NCBI RefSeq assembly: GCF_964063325.1
Contig: NZ_OZ061315.1
Span: forward strand, 2,852,001 to 2,916,000
Source of the DNA: Hafnia alvei
GTDB lineage: Bacteria; Pseudomonadota; Gammaproteobacteria; Enterobacterales; Enterobacteriaceae
Length of the DNA stretch: 64,000 bases
Reading direction: 5' to 3'
Below the pieces are notes generated by a model. It was not told the DNA's origin and did no database searches. It saw only the letters and a program-made list of their open reading frames with translations. The position numbers and the translations under genes were made by a program. How positions within the stretch are numbered: the stretch's first letter is position 1; every line of letters starts with the position of its first letter. Below, piece after piece: positions 46,466 through 56,523 of the stretch.

Positions 46466-47431
46466 TTAATGCTTTTCCAGAAATTCATGGCGGACGGTAT
46501 TTGCAATTCCCTGTTCAAGCGTAACTGGCGGCTTAAACCCAGTAGCAGCAATACTATTAGATTTAAATTGAGTACGCGCGCAGAATTTTTTAACACGAAT
46601 ACAGCTCACTGGGAATTCTTTTCCCGTGATCTTAGACAGTATGTCAAGACAATAACCACCAGCAATCCCGATTGCATATGGAATTCGAATATTATTCTTT
46701 TTCCTATGCAAGGCTGAGCAAATAACATCGGTAAGTTCGTTCATTGTAAAATCAGGTTTATCGATGTAGTTAAATACATGACGTCCTGATCCAAATGTTG
46801 TAGCAAACTTTAAGAATGCTGCAATATTCTCAACGTAAGCCATAGACTTTTGGTTATTACCATCACCAATCATGAGAAACTTACCTGAAGCAATCTGGCG
46901 GAATAAATTATAAACGTTGCCTCGATTATTTTCGCCAAATACAACTGTAGGACGAATTGTTACAAGTGTACGTTCTGTATCCCTTGCTTGCCATGAATCA
47001 TAAACAGATTCAGCTTCAAGCTTAGATTTTCCATAGTCGTTGAATGGATGAAACTCACCATCCTCACCTGTTTCTTTTTCTACAAATCCATAAACAGCAA
47101 CAGATGATGTGAATACAACATGCTTAATTCCTAATTGTTCAGCTGCGTCACAAACATTCTTAGCACCTTGCACATTAACATCATAATAGAGACTAATTGG
47201 ATGAACATTATCTTTATGCTCTGCCGCAAGGTTTATAACGACGCTACTTCCAGATAATGCTTCTAGTAATGAACTAGTATTAGTCACATCACCATATAAC
47301 CATTGAGATGCATACGCAGTACTTTTTTTAATATCGACAATTCTAAAATTAACATTTGCACTAGCAAGCGCATGGGCCAACCTTGTTCCTATAAACCCGG
47401 CACCACCAATTATAGTTACTAATTCACTCAT
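46466..47431 (-). CDS. NAD-dependent sugar epimerase/dehydratase (O-antigen)
   Basis: SDR-type nucleotide-sugar enzyme. 321 aa; Rossmann motif [17 protein letters not shown], substrate motif [11 protein letters not shown], catalytic Tyr and Lys in NDYGKSK. Probably a 4-epimerase or reductase making one O-antigen sugar nucleotide; the exact substrate cannot be read. The stop of the preceding glycosyltransferase overlaps its start by 4 bp. Confidence 0.8.
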   Translation of the reverse strand: MSELVTIIGGAGFIGTRLAHALASANVNFRIVDIKKSTAYASQWLYGDVTNTSSLLEALSGSSVVINLAAEHKDNVHPISLYYDVNVQGAKNVCDAAEQLGIKHVVFTSSVAVYGFVEKETGEDGEFHPFNDYGKSKLEAESVYDSWQARDTERTLVTIRPTVVFGENNRGNVYNLFRQIASGKFLMIGDGNNQKSMAYVENIAAFLKFATTFGSGRHVFNYIDKPDFTMNELTDVICSALHRKKNNIRIPYAIGIAGGYCLDILSKITGKEFPVSCIRVKKFCARTQFKSNSIAATGFKPPVTLEQGIANTVRHEFLEKH

Positions 47432-48183
47432 TTTTTAACTCCATGTTTTTTAACGGCTCTAATCGCGTAATGTGAAAAATAATATGCCGATTTTAAAATA
47501 CTAAACTTGAGGTAATCACGATAAAATGACCACTGCGTAAAGAGAATCTTCATCTTATTTGAGGACAAGCTAGCATAACCTTCCCTATAAAAAGCTAATG
47601 GTTCTGATATGCAATGTGCAAAATCAATCCTCTCCAAAATTGTCAGCCATAGTGCCATATCTTGTCGTTTTCTAATAGGTGGCATCAAAAGTTTACCAAG
47701 TATCTCAGCATCGTAAATAGCGGTAAGACACCCTATAACATTCGATTTCAAAAGCTCATTATAATTAACTCGTTCAGGAGGGACTATATGAGCGAAAACA
47801 TCACCATCACTATTTATTTTTTTATATTCACTGTATGTGAGCACATAATTATTTTTTTTCATGAAACTTATCTGTTTTTCAAGTTTGTCATTACTCCACA
47901 GATCATCACTATCTAGAAATGCAATATACCGTCCATTGGATTTAGTTATGCTATTATTTCTAGAGCAACCAGCACCTAAATTTTTCTCATTGAAAAAAGG
48001 TTTTATCCGATGATCTTTTGCGCTGAAAAGCTCTATTATACTTTTTGTTCCATCTGTAGACATATCATCAGTAATTAATAACTCCCAGTTTTCATACGAT
48101 TGAGAAAGAACTGATGAAATGCTGTCAGTTATAGTTTTCTCTGAATTAAACGAGGGCATTATTATTGACACTAGGTCTTCCAT
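47428..48183 (-). CDS. Family 2 glycosyltransferase (O-antigen)
   Basis: 251 aa; GT-A fold with LVSIIMPSFNSEKTITDSI at the N-terminus, first acidic motif LITDDMSTDGT and DxD-type motif AFLDSDDLWSN (about residues 92-102). Adds one sugar of the repeat unit from a nucleotide donor. AT-rich compared with galF. Confidence 0.87.
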   Translation of the reverse strand: MEDLVSIIMPSFNSEKTITDSISSVLSQSYENWELLITDDMSTDGTKSIIELFSAKDHRIKPFFNEKNLGAGCSRNNSITKSNGRYIAFLDSDDLWSNDKLEKQISFMKKNNYVLTYSEYKKINSDGDVFAHIVPPERVNYNELLKSNVIGCLTAIYDAEILGKLLMPPIRKRQDMALWLTILERIDFAHCISEPLAFYREGYASLSSNKMKILFTQWSFYRDYLKFSILKSAYYFSHYAIRAVKKHGVKK

Positions 48184-48220
48184 AAATCACCTTAAATTAT
48201 AGCCGCATGGTATTATATTT

Positions 48221-49087
48221 TTAATAAAAATATTTAGTTACATCAAAAAAATGAAACGTATTTTTTAATTTTCCATTATTTTCATTATTATTAACATTAC
48301 TTGAATAAAGACTTTCTGATAAGCAATTAATCAATACAGGAAAATGCACATTGTGTGCATAAACTCGACTAGATTTATATCCATTCTTAAGTGTCATTGC
48401 CTTATACCAAATATCGTCTGCTTTAGGTGCTACACTAAGAAACTTGTCTGAACTCGAAACTTCTCGGGATATAGACCCGATGGGATAGGCGACACCTGAG
48501 CACCCTGTAGGTAATAAACTGTAATTTGGCTCACTTCCTGAAACGTTAAGGCTCATAGACTTTTTATAATCAAAGATGCCATTATAAATGCGTAAATCAT
48601 GACCTCGAAAGCATGAAACACAATTATCTTTCATACTTTTTAAAAGCAGTTCTTCACTCCAATATTTAGGATAAAGCACATCATCATCTGCCGTAATAAC
48701 ATGCTTAATCCCGGTAACTTGTATGAGAAGATCGTATATATATGATAGTTTTTTGTACGAACCAATGTCATCATTTTTGATATGAATAATTAACCCATTA
48801 TTTTCAAGCCGTTTAATATTTTTTGGTATACCACCATATATATCTATATCTTTTTTTGATAACCAAAGATGAATCTCTCGTGGCTTTAATTTTTGATAAA
48901 AAAATGATTCCAATACTAAATGTAGTGTACCAAATCTCTTATGATACGAAGTCAGTGATATAATATATGAAGATGACTGCTCTAGTTGGGGACGTTTCCA
49001 AGAAAAAAAATAAGACAAGAAAATAAATTTAACAGTCTCAAAAAAAGAGCTAATTAGGAATAGAATCTTATTTATCAAAATATTCAT
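48221..49087 (-). CDS. Putative glycosyltransferase with ADDDV motif (O-antigen)
   Basis: 288 aa. An N-terminal hydrophobic stretch is followed by YIISLTSYHKRFGTLHLVLE and HVITADDDVLYPKYWSEE (about residues 135-152), a DxD-like metal/nucleotide site. Likely GT-A type; donor and acceptor unknown. It overlaps the upstream gene by 20 bp. Strongly AT-rich. Confidence 0.68.
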   Translation of the reverse strand: MNILINKILFLISSFFETVKFIFLSYFFSWKRPQLEQSSSYIISLTSYHKRFGTLHLVLESFFYQKLKPREIHLWLSKKDIDIYGGIPKNIKRLENNGLIIHIKNDDIGSYKKLSYIYDLLIQVTGIKHVITADDDVLYPKYWSEELLLKSMKDNCVSCFRGHDLRIYNGIFDYKKSMSLNVSGSEPNYSLLPTGCSGVAYPIGSISREVSSSDKFLSVAPKADDIWYKAMTLKNGYKSSRVYAHNVHFPVLINCLSESLYSSNVNNNENNGKLKNTFHFFDVTKYFY

Positions 49088-49844
49088 TTAACTCATCCGC
49101 TGAACCATGCTGAAAATAAAAATGCCTATCACTCATATTTATCGGTCTATCCCTTCCATATCCAATTGGTAAATAATTATAGTTGCCAATAGCTTTGGAA
49201 AACATATTCTGAAGTCGCCATGTTATTTTCTTAATAAATTTTGACCGCGATGAAATAAGCAAAAACTTAGGAATGAAGAAAAACCAATCAGATGTTGCCA
49301 ATGCAAACTTTCTCTCAGGAGGCATCTCTGAATCAGAGAATGGTATTAGAAATATTTTCGCAAGAAAACTATCTATATATTCTTTTTTAATAATAAAAAA
49401 AGATTGCTGCAAGGGATTGTTAAAATCCTTGCACTTCCCAAACATGTACGGCTTATTCATTTTCGCTATACAATCTTCTATTATGTTTTCTCCAAAAATA
49501 AGTGCATCTTGCTCAATGTATACATAGTAATCACAATCGCAATTTTGCGCGTAGGACATTGAATGTATGACAGACCGCATCCATCCAGAATATTTTCCAG
49601 TATGGTTAGTTGAATGTCCTGCATTCTCATTTAAGGAGATAACTTTTAAACCAATTTCCCATTTTGGCTTTATTGGCGAATTACTATCTACAATAATAAT
49701 TTCAGTTGGAGATGTATATTTGCGAATAGCATCATACCAATGATAATGAAAATTTTCATTTCTAATATCATTATCACCATATAGCTTTTCTCTTTCATCA
49801 TCAGAACTAGAACACCACCACCCACTGCCAATAATATATTTCAT
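49068..49844 (-). CDS. Hypothetical O-antigen protein, possible glycosyltransferase
   Basis: 258 aa, no firm family. IIIVDSNSPIKPKWEIGLK and YYVYIEQDALIFGENI resemble the two acidic strands of GT-A enzymes, with EQDA in the DxD position. No membrane segment is evident. Its place among glycosyltransferase genes supports that role. Confidence 0.55.
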   Translation of the reverse strand: MKYIIGSGWWCSSSDDEREKLYGDNDIRNENFHYHWYDAIRKYTSPTEIIIVDSNSPIKPKWEIGLKVISLNENAGHSTNHTGKYSGWMRSVIHSMSYAQNCDCDYYVYIEQDALIFGENIIEDCIAKMNKPYMFGKCKDFNNPLQQSFFIIKKEYIDSFLAKIFLIPFSDSEMPPERKFALATSDWFFFIPKFLLISSRSKFIKKITWRLQNMFSKAIGNYNYLPIGYGRDRPINMSDRHFYFQHGSADELNEYFDK

Positions 49845-49869
49845 AATTTTTCCCTATATATTATTAAAC

Positions 49870-51078
49870 TCAAGACACCATCCACGACAACACATTATAA
49901 AACAACGATTCTTTGTTAAAAAATGTAATGTTATAATCACCTAAATCATTTAATACCACAAATCTGATAAATACAAAAACAATAAAAATAAAAAAAGTAG
50001 TTTCAATAAACATTGAAATATTTTTATTTTCTGCTTTTAGAAAGATGTTTGATATATGATAAAAAAATAATGGTGCTAGAAAAACCACAATCATAGATAT
50101 TCTTTCGGGAAGAATATCATACTCTCTAAAAAAGAGGATTAAAAAATAGAACACGATAAAAAATAAAGAAATAGAATCCAATGACCTTTTATATCTCGAC
50201 ATCATCGAATATAGCAAAAGAATAAAGCTCATATGCAAAGGAACTAAAATAAGACTAAAAAGTGTCAAGCTTGAATTGGATAAATTATTATTTAGATAAA
50301 AACCTATCTTTCGGTCTATTGATGGTGCGAAATTTTTCGCTAAATTTACTATTTGATTTATAATTTCAGTGTTTAACGGAAAAAAAATAACAGCAAAATA
50401 GAATAATAATATCCAACGCAACTTCACTCTACTTTTTATAAAATTAGAAATATAGAAAACAAAAATATATAAAATAGAAATAGAATGAGCAAGTACAGAC
50501 AATAAAGAGTATATAGTTGATTTTACACGAGGGAACAATCCATTCTTCGGTTGCGTGACTAATAACATAAAGAATACTATAGACAGCGACTGCCTTGAAA
50601 GATATAGTCCTTGCTGTATATAAATAGGATATATAATTATAATAGGGTAGTACTTTATGCCCCTCCAGCCAAAATGACGATGAACTATTATAGCGAGACA
50701 TATATTAATAAATAAGGATTGAGTAAATAAAACAAATCTGAAATCAGCATCAAAAAAACCTAAGACAGAATAAAACAACATGAGCAAAGGCTCAGTCGCA
50801 AACTCATCAACATAACCGGAATGAATTACATCCAAGTAGATAATTTTATAATTGCTAATGTCTCCAGAAATATCTACATTTGAGTTGAATAATGCTGAGG
50901 CCAAAATTAAAACAATCAATGCTAAAAACTTAATATTTCCACTAGAAAAATACACAGTCATAGAAAGCAGAACTAGTACAATCCAAATAGGGAGAAAAAT
51001 CAAAGTACTAGCTAAAAATACAAAAAGTAGTCCAATAAAAATATTGGATTTATATGTTAGCGGTTCTATAGTGGTCAT
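49870..51078 (-). CDS. wzy: O-antigen polymerase Wzy (EpsG-like)
   Basis: 402 aa with about ten membrane segments and no other enzymatic motif. The central periplasmic-loop region (YLSRQSLSIVFFML, AHSISILYIFVFY) resembles EpsG/Wzy polymerases. One Wzy is expected in a wzx/wzy locus and no other candidate is present. Very AT-rich. Confidence 0.78.
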   Translation of the reverse strand: MTTIEPLTYKSNIFIGLLFVFLASTLIFLPIWIVLVLLSMTVYFSSGNIKFLALIVLILASALFNSNVDISGDISNYKIIYLDVIHSGYVDEFATEPLLMLFYSVLGFFDADFRFVLFTQSLFINICLAIIVHRHFGWRGIKYYPIIIIYPIYIQQGLYLSRQSLSIVFFMLLVTQPKNGLFPRVKSTIYSLLSVLAHSISILYIFVFYISNFIKSRVKLRWILLFYFAVIFFPLNTEIINQIVNLAKNFAPSIDRKIGFYLNNNLSNSSLTLFSLILVPLHMSFILLLYSMMSRYKRSLDSISLFFIVFYFLILFFREYDILPERISMIVVFLAPLFFYHISNIFLKAENKNISMFIETTFFIFIVFVFIRFVVLNDLGDYNITFFNKESLFYNVLSWMVS

Positions 51079-51143
51079 ATATACTCATTAAGCCGGCATC
51101 GGGACTGAATACAAACAAAGCCAAATTAAAGCCAAATTAATAC

Positions 51144-52142
51144 TTACTGCATGTAATCCCTGTCATTCCATTTGGCTAGTGCATTAATCAACGAATTTAT
51201 AGTGTACTTTTCTTTAATTTCTTTAGAAATTGCAACATAAGGTAATTGCATAAAATCCGTGAGAATGCGTGTAGTAATCATTTCTTTTTCAATTATCAGT
51301 ATATTATTTTTGTTATAAAAGTCATAACATGAAATATCAGCGTTATCTGTTATTAGTTTTTTCCCAAAAAAAAGAGACTCAAGTGCTCTTAGGGTCAGGC
51401 CACTTTGCCCTTTCTGTATGATCTCAACTATACACTCAGAGTTTATCAATATATCTAAATAGTCAGAATAAGCTATATCCTCATCCTTGAGCATACAGTC
51501 TTTTACTACAGCATCGCTGCAGTTATTTATATGGTCATGAGTTATGTGATGAAAAAATTTCAGATTTGAGTTAATGAAAGTTTCAGATATTATTTTTATT
51601 TTATCAATTCTACCTTTATTTTTTCCAACAAAGAAACCAGAATATATTGGCTTTTCTTTGTTTATGTCATATTTATCGACTATTTTTTGTGAGTAAATTT
51701 GATGATGATAAAAAAGCCCAAACTTTGAGGCATCACCCTTATCAAACGTCCAGATTTTTATACCAATGAACTTCATTATAAAAAATATAATTCGAAGTTC
51801 AATTGTTGTTCTTGCAATTGATGAACAGGGGTTCCATAGCCATAAACTTTGCTTTTTATACTTCAAACATTTTTTAAAAATTAGAGCTAAAAGATTAAAC
51901 TGATCGATACCATAATAGATAACACATCCTCTTTTATTTTTTTTAAAAAAGAAAAGAATGCCATATAATGGAAACAAAAAAAACACTATCAGTCTATAGT
52001 AAATACGTAAAAAAAACCTCTTGCTATTAGACTTTGATATATCAACAAATTCATCCATGGAATGCAAATAAATATCTTTAGAATCCAAATCTTTTAATAT
52101 GTATTCAGTTAGCAAAAAGTTATTTTTTACAATATGTATCAT
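51144..52142 (-). CDS. Putative glycosyltransferase, GT-B-like (O-antigen)
   Basis: 332 aa. Near the C-terminus the stretch IQKGQSGLTLRALESLFFGKKLIT resembles the donor-binding end of GT-B polysaccharide transferases. Residues 45-66 are hydrophobic and may attach it to the membrane. Specificity unknown. Very AT-rich. Confidence 0.65.
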   Translation of the reverse strand: MIHIVKNNFLLTEYILKDLDSKDIYLHSMDEFVDISKSNSKRFFLRIYYRLIVFFLFPLYGILFFFKKNKRGCVIYYGIDQFNLLALIFKKCLKYKKQSLWLWNPCSSIARTTIELRIIFFIMKFIGIKIWTFDKGDASKFGLFYHHQIYSQKIVDKYDINKEKPIYSGFFVGKNKGRIDKIKIISETFINSNLKFFHHITHDHINNCSDAVVKDCMLKDEDIAYSDYLDILINSECIVEIIQKGQSGLTLRALESLFFGKKLITDNADISCYDFYNKNNILIIEKEMITTRILTDFMQLPYVAISKEIKEKYTINSLINALAKWNDRDYMQ

Positions 52143-52164
52143 TATAATTCCTAGCGGTATTAGA

Positions 52165-53436
52165 TTAATCTTTAATAGATTTATAAAATGAACGCATAAT
52201 TAAGCTTAACAATAAAAACTCGCTGAGTGTCGCTGAAATTGCCCCAGCATAATTACTAAATGTAATCGATAAAATAACACAGACAACAATATTTGTCACA
52301 CCAACAATAATAACATTTTTTGAGAATTCTTTCATTTTCCCGATTGATACCAGGCCTAAAATGCCATAAAAATAATTAAGACCACCAAATAAAATGACAC
52401 CAGAAAAAATAACAAAATTTATAATAACAGATATATCCTGATGATGGTAAAATATATTTGTTATGACAGGGGTAAATAGTATGAATATTAAAGTAAGAGA
52501 AATATAAAAATAAAAAACTTTTTTTCCATATTTCTTAAAAAAACGCTTTATGTAATCAGAATCGTTTTTGTTTTTATTATTAAAAAATGGGAATACCGCA
52601 TCACCTATGACATTCTGAACCATCTGAACACTACGAACAACCCTTTCACAAATCGAATAACTTCCTACAACAGCAGGAGAAGAGAACATGCTCATTATTA
52701 CTATATTCGAATTTTTATAAAGAGTTGAAGCAACTCTAGACACAAAAATATGCCAGCCGTCAATTAGATATTTTTGGATTACAGATATTTTAATCAACTT
52801 CACTGTCATGTTAAATTTCCGCCAAGCGATAATTATCCCTAATATACATGATAACAGTGAAGCGCCACCATTAATGAGAGGCACAAGAAATGCGTCATCG
52901 CTATTTTTTGTCATAACAAATATCAATATTGTTCCAAATATTTTTGTGGCCGTGTTAATTATTGTAATAAATTTCATATTTTCCATTCCCTGAAAAAACC
53001 ATACAGGAAATAGAGATTGTCCAACTATAATAAGATATGAGTATATATATATATCTAGTGACATGCTATAAATTGGTATATTTTTTATTATCAATAAAAA
53101 AATAAAAAAACAAACAGATAAAAAAGATATTTTTATATAGAACACAGCACTAAATATCTCGACTAATCTCTCATGGTCCTCTCTATTTTCAGCAACATCA
53201 CGAGTTGCGGTAAGATTAAACCCATAGTCAGATATCATTTGGAAGTAAATACACAACGCTGATGCTGTGGCAATTACTCCGACATTATCAATCCCGATAT
53301 GAATAACTAAATATGGAATTAAAATTAATGGCAATATGTAGTTGATCAACTGAAGCATTGCGAGAGAGAAAATATTACCTAGCAATCTCTTCACATCACC
53401 TTTCATTGCCAACAATGAAATAAATTTTGAGGGCAT
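52165..53436 (-). CDS. wzx: O-antigen flippase Wzx
   Basis: 423 aa, about twelve membrane helices, MATE/PST superfamily. Family-like stretches: FSLAMLQLINYILPLILIPY and VGVIATASALCIYFQMISDYGFNLTATRD (split into two motifs). Moves undecaprenyl-linked repeat units across the inner membrane. A 99-bp gap separates it from rmlC. Confidence 0.88.
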   Translation of the reverse strand: MPSKFISLLAMKGDVKRLLGNIFSLAMLQLINYILPLILIPYLVIHIGIDNVGVIATASALCIYFQMISDYGFNLTATRDVAENREDHERLVEIFSAVFYIKISFLSVCFFIFLLIIKNIPIYSMSLDIYIYSYLIIVGQSLFPVWFFQGMENMKFITIINTATKIFGTILIFVMTKNSDDAFLVPLINGGASLLSCILGIIIAWRKFNMTVKLIKISVIQKYLIDGWHIFVSRVASTLYKNSNIVIMSMFSSPAVVGSYSICERVVRSVQMVQNVIGDAVFPFFNNKNKNDSDYIKRFFKKYGKKVFYFYISLTLIFILFTPVITNIFYHHQDISVIINFVIFSGVILFGGLNYFYGILGLVSIGKMKEFSKNVIIVGVTNIVVCVILSITFSNYAGAISATLSEFLLLSLIMRSFYKSIKD

Positions 53437-53535
53437 ATCCGACTCTAATTTTTATGTTTATAATTCTTAAACTCAGAATTAGCTCCATGAACTAATAATA
53501 TAATTTCGCCGTACTATATCTAGACGGATAATTTA

Positions 53536-54072
53536 TTATTCATTGATATTATTGTTTTTTTTATCTTTAATAGATAGGATAGGCTCTATCCCAACCCCCC
53601 AGTTGATATTTATTAGCGGGTCATCCCATTTTATTCCTCGCTCGTATGCCGCACTATAATAATTAGTAGTTTTATAGCAAAATTCGACATCGTCACTTAA
53701 AGCCAAAAAACCATGCGCAAACCCTTCAGGAATCCACAACTGTCTCTTGTTCTCAGCAGATAGGTTAACTCCCACCCATTTACCAAAGGTTTCTGAATCC
53801 TTTCTGATATCAACAGCAACATCAAAAACCTCTCCCGCTACGCACCGAACTAGCTTACCTTGTGCAAACGGCGCAAGCTGATAATGTAAACCACGCAAAA
53901 CCCCCTTTGATGATTTGGAGTGGTTGTCCTGAACAAAGTCTACAGGGTAACCAACGGCCTCTTCAAAAACTTTTTGGTTGAAGCTTTCAAAGAAAAAGCC
54001 ACGCTCATCGCCAAAAACTTTTGGTTCAAAAATTAAAACATCTGGGATCTCAGTTTTAATAACGTTCATCAA
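53536..54072 (-). CDS. rmlC: dTDP-4-dehydrorhamnose 3,5-epimerase RmlC
   Basis: Third step of dTDP-L-rhamnose synthesis. 178 aa; catalytic His/Asp in FVQDNHSKSSKGVLRGLHYQ (split), GKLVRCVAGEVFDVAVDIR and PEGFAHGFLAL. It abuts rmlA without a gap. Confidence 0.96.
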   Translation of the reverse strand: MMNVIKTEIPDVLIFEPKVFGDERGFFFESFNQKVFEEAVGYPVDFVQDNHSKSSKGVLRGLHYQLAPFAQGKLVRCVAGEVFDVAVDIRKDSETFGKWVGVNLSAENKRQLWIPEGFAHGFLALSDDVEFCYKTTNYYSAAYERGIKWDDPLININWGVGIEPILSIKDKKNNNINE

Positions 54073-54951
54073 TTAACGACCTTTAACCATTTTCAACAAA
54101 TACTGACCATATGCATTCTTCGCCAAAGGTGCAGCTAAAGCCCTCACCTGCTCAGCATCAACAAAACCTTTGCGGTAAGCGATTTCTTCTGGGCATGCCA
54201 CTTTCAATCCTTGGCGTGTTTCTATCGTCTGAATAAAATTCGCTGCTTCAATCAAACTTTCATGCGTACCAGTATCAAGCCAAGCGTATCCACGCCCCAT
54301 CATAGCAACCGATAAATTACCCTGCTCCAAATAGATACGGTTAATATCAGTAATTTCTAACTCTCCACGTGGTGATGGCTTTAAACTTTTAGCCATTTGC
54401 ACAACGCGATTATCATAGAAATATAAACCGGTTACCGCATAGTTGCTCTTAGGTTCCAGCGGTTTTTCTTCTAAAGAAATAGCCTTTCCATTCGCATCAA
54501 ACTCAACAACACCGTAACGCTCAGGATCATTGACATGATAAGCAAACACCGTTGCACCAGACTCTTTAGTAATGGCAGCTTCAAGTTGTTTCTGCAGGTC
54601 ATGTCCGTAGAAAATGTTGTCGCCTAGCACCAATGCACAGTTATCGCTGCCAATAAACTCTTCGCCTAAAATAAAGGCTTGAGCCAGTCCATCGGGACTT
54701 TCCTGAACTTTATATTGCAGTTTCAATCCCCATTGGCTACCGTCTCCCAGCAACTGCTCAAATCTTGGCGTATCCTGCGGTGTGCTGATAATTAAGATGT
54801 CGCGAATACCCGCCAGCATCAAGGTACTGATCGGATAATAAATCATTGGTTTATCATAAATAGGAAGTAGCTGTTTACTTACCGCCATTGTTACAGGATA
54901 CAAGCGAGTCCCAGAGCCTCCGGCTAACACAATCCCTTTACGAGTTGTCAT
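54073..54951 (-). CDS. rmlA: Glucose-1-phosphate thymidylyltransferase RmlA
   Basis: First step: glucose 1-phosphate plus dTTP to dTDP-glucose. 292 aa; nucleotide motif [31 protein letters not shown] and [11 protein letters not shown]. Normal length. Confidence 0.97.
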   Translation of the reverse strand: MTTRKGIVLAGGSGTRLYPVTMAVSKQLLPIYDKPMIYYPISTLMLAGIRDILIISTPQDTPRFEQLLGDGSQWGLKLQYKVQESPDGLAQAFILGEEFIGSDNCALVLGDNIFYGHDLQKQLEAAITKESGATVFAYHVNDPERYGVVEFDANGKAISLEEKPLEPKSNYAVTGLYFYDNRVVQMAKSLKPSPRGELEITDINRIYLEQGNLSVAMMGRGYAWLDTGTHESLIEAANFIQTIETRQGLKVACPEEIAYRKGFVDAEQVRALAAPLAKNAYGQYLLKMVKGR

Positions 54952-55008
54952 TCTTTAATCTCTTTAATTTAATCTGTTTAAATAATACTGAGTTTTGTGT
55001 GAGGTGAA

Positions 55009-55908
55009 TTATTTCGCTGTTGCTGAGAATAACTCACATAGCATACGCTTAACGCCAACATCCCAGTTGGGCAATTCTAGGCCGAAGGTTTGTTTAAATT
55101 TGGTAGTATCGAGTCTTGAATTGAGAGGGCGCATCGCTGGTGTAGGGTAAGACGATGTGGCAACAGGTAAAGTACTTTTTACTTTTAATTCAATCCCTGC
55201 TGCTTTTGCTTCTGCAAACACCAGGTTAGCAAACTCAAACCACGTTGTGGTACCGGAGGCTACAAGATGATAGATACCTGTGACATTAGGGTTAGATAAC
55301 GCTTTTTGTATTGCATGGGCTGTACAATCAGCCAATAATTCAGCGCCTGTCGGAGCACCATGCTGATCATCAATTATAGAGAGTTCTTCACGCTCAGCGC
55401 CTAAACGAAGCATGGTCTTAGCAAAGTTATTTCCCTTGCTTGCATATACCCAGCTCGTTCTGAATATAAGATATTTTGTACAATGCTGTTGAATTGCCTG
55501 TTCTCCAGCAAGTTTAGTTTCGCCATAGATGTTCAGAGGCGATGGCTCATCAGTCTCTAACCATGGCTTGTCACCGGTTCCTGGCAATACATAATCGGTT
55601 GAATAGTGGACTAACCACGCACCAAGTATTTCAGCCTCTTTCGCAATCGCGTCTACGCTGGTAGCATTTAACAACTGAGCAAATTCTTGCTCACTTTCAG
55701 CTTTATCCACCGCGGTATGCGCGGCAGCATTAACAATGATATCAGGCTTAATTTTACGTACCGTTTCTGCCACACCTTCAGGGTTAGTAAAGTCACCACA
55801 ATACTCTAACGAATCATAATCAACTGCGATTATATTACCTAGTGGAGCTAAAGAGCGCTGGAGTTCCCAACCTACTTGGCCATTTTTACCAAATAATAAT
55901 ATATTCAT
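55009..55908 (-). CDS. rmlD: dTDP-4-dehydrorhamnose reductase RmlD
   Basis: Last step of dTDP-L-rhamnose synthesis. 299 aa from MNILLFGKNGQVGWELQRSL; an ATG five codons earlier is in frame. SDR motifs: NAAAHTAVDKAE, VHYSTDYVLPG and YGETKLAGE. It is the first gene after the JUMPstart leader. rmlB, which normally precedes it, is absent from the window. Confidence 0.96.
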   Translation of the reverse strand: MNILLFGKNGQVGWELQRSLAPLGNIIAVDYDSLEYCGDFTNPEGVAETVRKIKPDIIVNAAAHTAVDKAESEQEFAQLLNATSVDAIAKEAEILGAWLVHYSTDYVLPGTGDKPWLETDEPSPLNIYGETKLAGEQAIQQHCTKYLIFRTSWVYASKGNNFAKTMLRLGAEREELSIIDDQHGAPTGAELLADCTAHAIQKALSNPNVTGIYHLVASGTTTWFEFANLVFAEAKAAGIELKVKSTLPVATSSYPTPAMRPLNSRLDTTKFKQTFGLELPNWDVGVKRMLCELFSATAK

Positions 55909-55923
55909 TTTACAATACTCCAC

Positions 55924-56523
55924 GACTTTCTTAATTTTATAAAGTTAAGATATTCTTGTTAGAATTATTTTTGCGGTGATATTTTCTGCCAGCGATGGTA
56001 TTACATATTTTCTCGTCAAAATGCGTCTGTTATATCTAGGCTCACTGATAGATATCAGCCGTTAATTCATCTGAGCAACCATCAAAAAAACAATATAAAA
56101 CATGTGGCTTTGAAGAATTCTCACCCACGCTACCGCCCTTGGCTCGTCAGCTACCAATGCACTGTTCAAACTCGCGGCGATGTGGGTCCTATGAGACTGC
56201 ACGCAGAGTACACTCCTGTCGGATGCCCCCACCTCAGATAATTCTTAATCCAGCCCCTTTTTAGGAACTTTCCCTCTATCACTATTTCTTACATTTTTCG
56301 ATGCGGGCTAATTCTCATACTTCTGACGGTCTGATACAAGGATAAATACGCACAAAAAGTTTAGCTGTTTTAGAAATGCGCAAATTGACATACAAATTGA
56401 ACTTTTTGCTGAATATCCATAGTTATCGCAAGCCCTTCTTGTGCTTATACTTGAATTTATCGCGCCAACCACCGATCATTCCCTAAGAATAACTGTAACA
56501 ACTCTAAAGGTATAACGAAGCGT
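55924..56523. other. Leader/promoter region between rmlD and yegH
   Basis: About 600 bp without a gene. It contains the JUMPstart/ops element at 56126-56164 and AT-rich DNA toward rmlD, the untranslated leader of the O-antigen operon. The yegH promoter should lie near 56380-56500. No trace of rmlB was seen. Confidence 0.7.
56126..56164 (-). promoter_or_regulatory. JUMPstart with ops element (RfaH recruitment)
   Basis: On the - strand: CAGTGCATTGGTAGCTGACG, then AGCCAAGG, then GGCGGTAGCGTG. The last 12 bases are a perfect ops element (56126-56137). It lies about 220 bp before rmlD and points into the O-antigen operon, so RfaH-dependent antitermination is expected. Confidence 0.95.
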
